From contig CAMIMK010000144.1 of the NCBI GenBank assembly GCA_946221765.1, forward strand, positions 1 to 7,764: a DNA stretch of 7,764 nucleotides, written 5' to 3'. Shown one piece after another: positions 6,529 to 7,764 of the stretch (the stretch's first letter is position 1; every line of letters begins with the position of its first letter). The stretch comes from an uncultured Rhodovulum sp. (lineage in GTDB: Bacteria; Pseudomonadota; Alphaproteobacteria; Rhodobacterales; Rhodobacteraceae). A program made the position numbers and the translations under genes. Under the pieces are notes generated by a model that saw only the letters and a list, made by a program, of their open reading frames with translations, had not been told where the DNA came from and made no database searches.

Positions 6529-6558
6529 CCGCCGGATCAGGCGCAATACGATCGGCGG
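6529..6558 (+). other. Second stem-loop abutting the terminator hairpin
   Basis: CCGCC-G-GATC (6529-6538) pairs with GATC-GGCGG (6550-6558), nine pairs with one bulged G and an 11-base loop. It begins at the base after the 13-bp hairpin, giving a tandem hairpin at the 3' end of the operon. Confidence 0.4.
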
Positions 6559-6600
6559 AAATCAGCGCAGCGCGCCGGGGCGTCGCGCCCGGGCACCAAC

Positions 6601-6636
6601 GGCCTGACAAAAATCGTCTTGTCCGATTTTGCGGCC
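6601..6636. other. Stem-loop with competing alternative pairing
   Basis: AAAATCG (6610-6616) pairs with CGATTTT (6624-6630), with an outer GGCC/GGCC pairing (6601-6604 with 6633-6636). An alternative stem, GACAA (6606-6610) with TTGTC (6619-6623), uses overlapping bases and cannot coexist with the first. Read on the minus strand, the AAAATCG stem ends in CGATTTTT, so it could act as a weak terminator for leftward transcription. Confidence 0.35.
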
Positions 6637-6729
6637 CGACACGGACACGATCATCGCGACAAGCCGCCGGCCGAGACAACCCGGCACGAAAGCAGGCTCT
6701 TTGCAGCCGATCAAATAATTGCGATGAAT

Positions 6730-6769
6730 GGCCCCGTGATCCCTGCGCAACCAAGGAGATCACGGGGCC
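6730..6769. other. Strong stem-loop with perfect 12-bp arms
   Basis: GGCCCCGTGATC (6730-6741) is a perfect reverse complement of GATCACGGGGCC (6758-6769). The stem can extend inward by CCT (6742-6744) with AGG (6754-6756) past a bulged A. The sequence beyond the arm is A/T-rich on the minus-strand side (tail ATTCATCGCAATTATTTG) but not on the plus side, so it looks more like a terminator of leftward transcription. The nearest leftward gene, the kinase, already has its own terminator candidate about 350 bases earlier. Role unknown. Confidence 0.55.
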
Positions 6770-6816
6770 CGACGATCCACCTACCCCTCACCAGGGTCGT
6801 CGCGTATCCGTAGAGA

Positions 6817-6846
6817 GGCGGGTGCCTGAATTACCAGGCACCCGCC
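6817..6846. other. Perfect 12-bp stem-loop with 6-base loop
   Basis: GGCGGGTGCCTG (6817-6828), loop AATTAC and CAGGCACCCGCC (6835-6846) form a perfect, very stable hairpin 47 bases beyond the previous one. On the minus strand it is followed by the pyrimidine run TCTCT, on the plus strand by ACACGAAAATC. It could be a terminator or the body of a structured RNA. No gene on either strand makes its position obvious. Confidence 0.55.
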
Positions 6847-7117
6847 CACACGAAAATCGACCAAGGGCCGGACAGCCATACCTGGTTACAGACAACTCGG
6901 TACACACACACCACCTGCCGGCGCACCGTCCAAAACTTGCGGTACCTTCGGCATCATTCCTGCGGCAGCGCAACGAATCAACTCCCCCCTTGAAAGGCGA
7001 GCCGCACCCGTTGCACAAAAGGCGCGGTCAAGCCCCGGGATCACGTGAACTTGAAGGCTCAACATCTTACAGCTTCGCCACGTTCATCTCTTGATTGTGT
7101 TCGCTACGCGCAAAGCG

Positions 7118-7148
7118 AAAAAGAATTGGCGATGGGTTGAATTTCGCC
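7118..7148 (-). terminator. Candidate intrinsic terminator of the kinase gene
   Basis: On the minus strand, GGCGA (7148-7144) and TCGCC (7132-7128) form a 5-bp stem around an 11-base loop, followed at once by AATTCTTTTT (7127-7118). The T-rich tail and the position about 36 bases after the kinase stop fit an intrinsic terminator. The stem is short for the type. Confidence 0.45.
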
Positions 7149-7183
7149 GGGGATCCCGCCGCTCCGATTCGCCCCCCTCCGCC

Positions 7184-7764
7184 TCACGCGCCCGGCCAGG
7201 ACACGGTCGCCGGAAGACTCGCCGCCAGCACCCGCCGGGCATTCGGCAGGTCGTTGCCCTCGGCCTTTACCTCCGCCTCGGCCTGGGCAAAGCCGTGGTC
7301 GAGCCAGCGCCGGACCAGCCGTTCGCGCAGGACCGATTCGGGGACGTCGAGCCGGATGGTCATGTCGAACTGCCGCGCCAGATCCCGCCACGGCGCCTCG
7401 TCGAGCAGCAGGTAGTTGCCCTCGACCACCACGATCCGGTGCCGCGGCTCGACGATCCGCGCCCCCGCCCGCGCGATCTCGATCGAGCGGTCGAAGACCG
7501 GCACCGCCACCGGCGCATCCCCGGTGCGGATCCGCTCCAGCGCCGCGGCAAGGCCGCCGGTGTCGAAGGTCTCCGGCGCCCCTTTCCGCGGGCGCAGCCC
7601 CCAGGGCACCAGCAAGCCGTCGTCGTAGTGGAAACCGTCCATCGGGACGACCGCGACCTCGCCGGGGCAGCGGGCCTCCAGCGCGGCGCCAAGCGCCTCC
7701 GCGAGCGTCGACTTTCCCGCACCCGGCGGACCGGCCAGCGCCACGCAGAAACGCGCGCGCCCTT
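7184..7764 (-). CDS. P-loop kinase of the uridine kinase/PanK-like family (FrcK/YggC-like), N-terminus outside the window
   Basis: The minus-strand frame ends with TGA at 7186-7184 and is open to the window edge, so the gene is partial. A GTG at 7744 is possible, but it would start immediately before the P-loop strand. The residues further upstream (ARF-C before VALAGPPGAGKST) look like native sequence, and family members normally have 15-25 residues ahead of the P-loop. Counted from that GTG, the protein shows a Walker A motif GPPGAGKS (5-12), MDGFHYDD (35-42), VVVEGNYLLLDE (105-116, Walker B-like strand and substrate region), RLVRRWLDHG (142-151, lid arginines) and NDLPNARRV (164-172). These match small kinases of the phosphoribulokinase/uridine kinase/pantothenate kinase superfamily, such as FrcK of Rhizobium fructose operons and E. 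coli YggC. The phosphate acceptor, probably a sugar or nucleoside, is not known. It would act in the cytoplasm. No linked transporter is visible. Confidence 0.85.
   Translation of the reverse strand, partial: GRARFCVALAGPPGAGKSTLAEALGAALEARCPGEVAVVPMDGFHYDDGLLVPWGLRPRKGAPETFDTGGLAAALERIRTGDAPVAVPVFDRSIEIARAGARIVEPRHRIVVVEGNYLLLDEAPWRDLARQFDMTIRLDVPESVLRERLVRRWLDHGFAQAEAEVKAEGNDLPNARRVLAASLPATVSWPGA

Larger units (their letters stand above)
6480..7183. other. Gene-less intergenic region of about 700 bp, hairpin-rich and A/T-richer than its surroundings
   Basis: No convincing protein gene was found on either strand between the ALDH stop and the kinase stop. Open frames here (6510-7094 plus, 6788-7018 minus) lack the G/C third-position bias of the real genes, recognisable motifs and proper starts, and they run through the hairpins. 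No tRNA, rRNA, tmRNA, RNase P or CRISPR pattern was recognised. The region holds the stem-loops listed separately, plus smaller ones: GGGCG/CGCCC at 6578-6590, TCATCGC (6651-6657) with distant GCGATGA (6721-6727), and TTCGCT/AGCGAA at 7100-7119. There is also a short CA repeat near 6901-6911. Composition shifts towards A/T from about 6600 to 7145. It may encode an sRNA or be old horizontally acquired or decayed DNA; neither is shown. Confidence 0.6.

Noticed and set aside
6901..6911. Short CA dinucleotide tract as a phase-variable repeat
   Set aside because: Only a few units long and not within or just upstream of a gene.
6788..7018. Minus-strand Cys-rich open frame of 76 codons, or a shorter version from an internal TTG behind AAGGGGGGAG
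   Set aside because: Several Cys residues and an SD-like stretch made it tempting. However, codon use is unlike the neighbours, starts are TTG only, and the 12-bp perfect hairpin falls inside the frame. A ribosome-profiling or homologue search could revive it.
6510..7094. Plus-strand open frame of 194 codons in the intergenic region
   Set aside because: It crosses four hairpins, has no third-position G/C bias and no recognisable motif, and its start lies inside the terminator stem.
6860..7110. Possible 6S RNA, tmRNA, RNase P or SRP RNA
   Set aside because: None of the conserved motifs I know for these RNAs was recognised on either strand; a covariance-model search was not possible here.

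Overview
The window is very GC-rich (roughly 70 % by eye), with strong G/C preference at third codon positions. It carries an RTX repeat protein, a GT2 synthase, a GntR/FCD regulator and sugar-acid catabolic genes. Together with a full TTAA-N7-TTAA (CtrA-type) box, this suggests an alphaproteobacterium, most likely of the Rhodobacterales. That placement is inference; no rRNA or other marker gene is present.

Left part (1-2953, + strand): the 3' end of an RTX-type calcium-binding secreted protein with six spaced copies of a 19-residue block. After a 137-bp gap comes a membrane glycosyltransferase with an N-terminal MshEN/GspE-N-like domain, a domain type often used as a cyclic-di-GMP sensor, followed by a processive GT2 domain and membrane helices. 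A CtrA-type box lies in the gap. The pair could make a surface polysaccharide and a secreted matrix protein or adhesin.

Middle part (2990-6479): a GntR-family regulator on the minus strand, divergent from a two-gene operon. The operon encodes a fumarylacetoacetate-hydrolase-fold enzyme (XylX/AraD1-like 2-keto-3-deoxypentonate dehydratase) and an alpha-ketoglutarate-semialdehyde dehydrogenase-type ALDH. Together these are the last two steps of a Weimberg-type pentose or sugar-acid pathway: 2-keto-3-deoxy acid to alpha-ketoglutarate semialdehyde to alpha-ketoglutarate. The sugar dehydrogenase, the aldonate dehydratase and the transporter are not in the window. The divergent intergenic region holds a perfect 14-bp inverted repeat and a GT-N3-AC motif as operator candidates.

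Right part (6480-7764): a gene-less stretch of about 700 bp, visibly richer in A/T than the genes, with several strong perfect hairpins (a 13-bp stem at 6496-6528, 12-bp arms at 6730-6769, a 12-bp stem at 6817-6846). The first probably ends the catabolic operon. The others have no assigned role and could belong to a small RNA or be boundary or terminator elements. The window ends inside a minus-strand P-loop kinase of the uridine kinase/FrcK/YggC type, followed by a plausible terminator.

The best candidates for something undescribed are the MshEN-GT2 synthase next to the spaced-block RTX protein with a CtrA box between them, and the hairpin-rich intergenic region.
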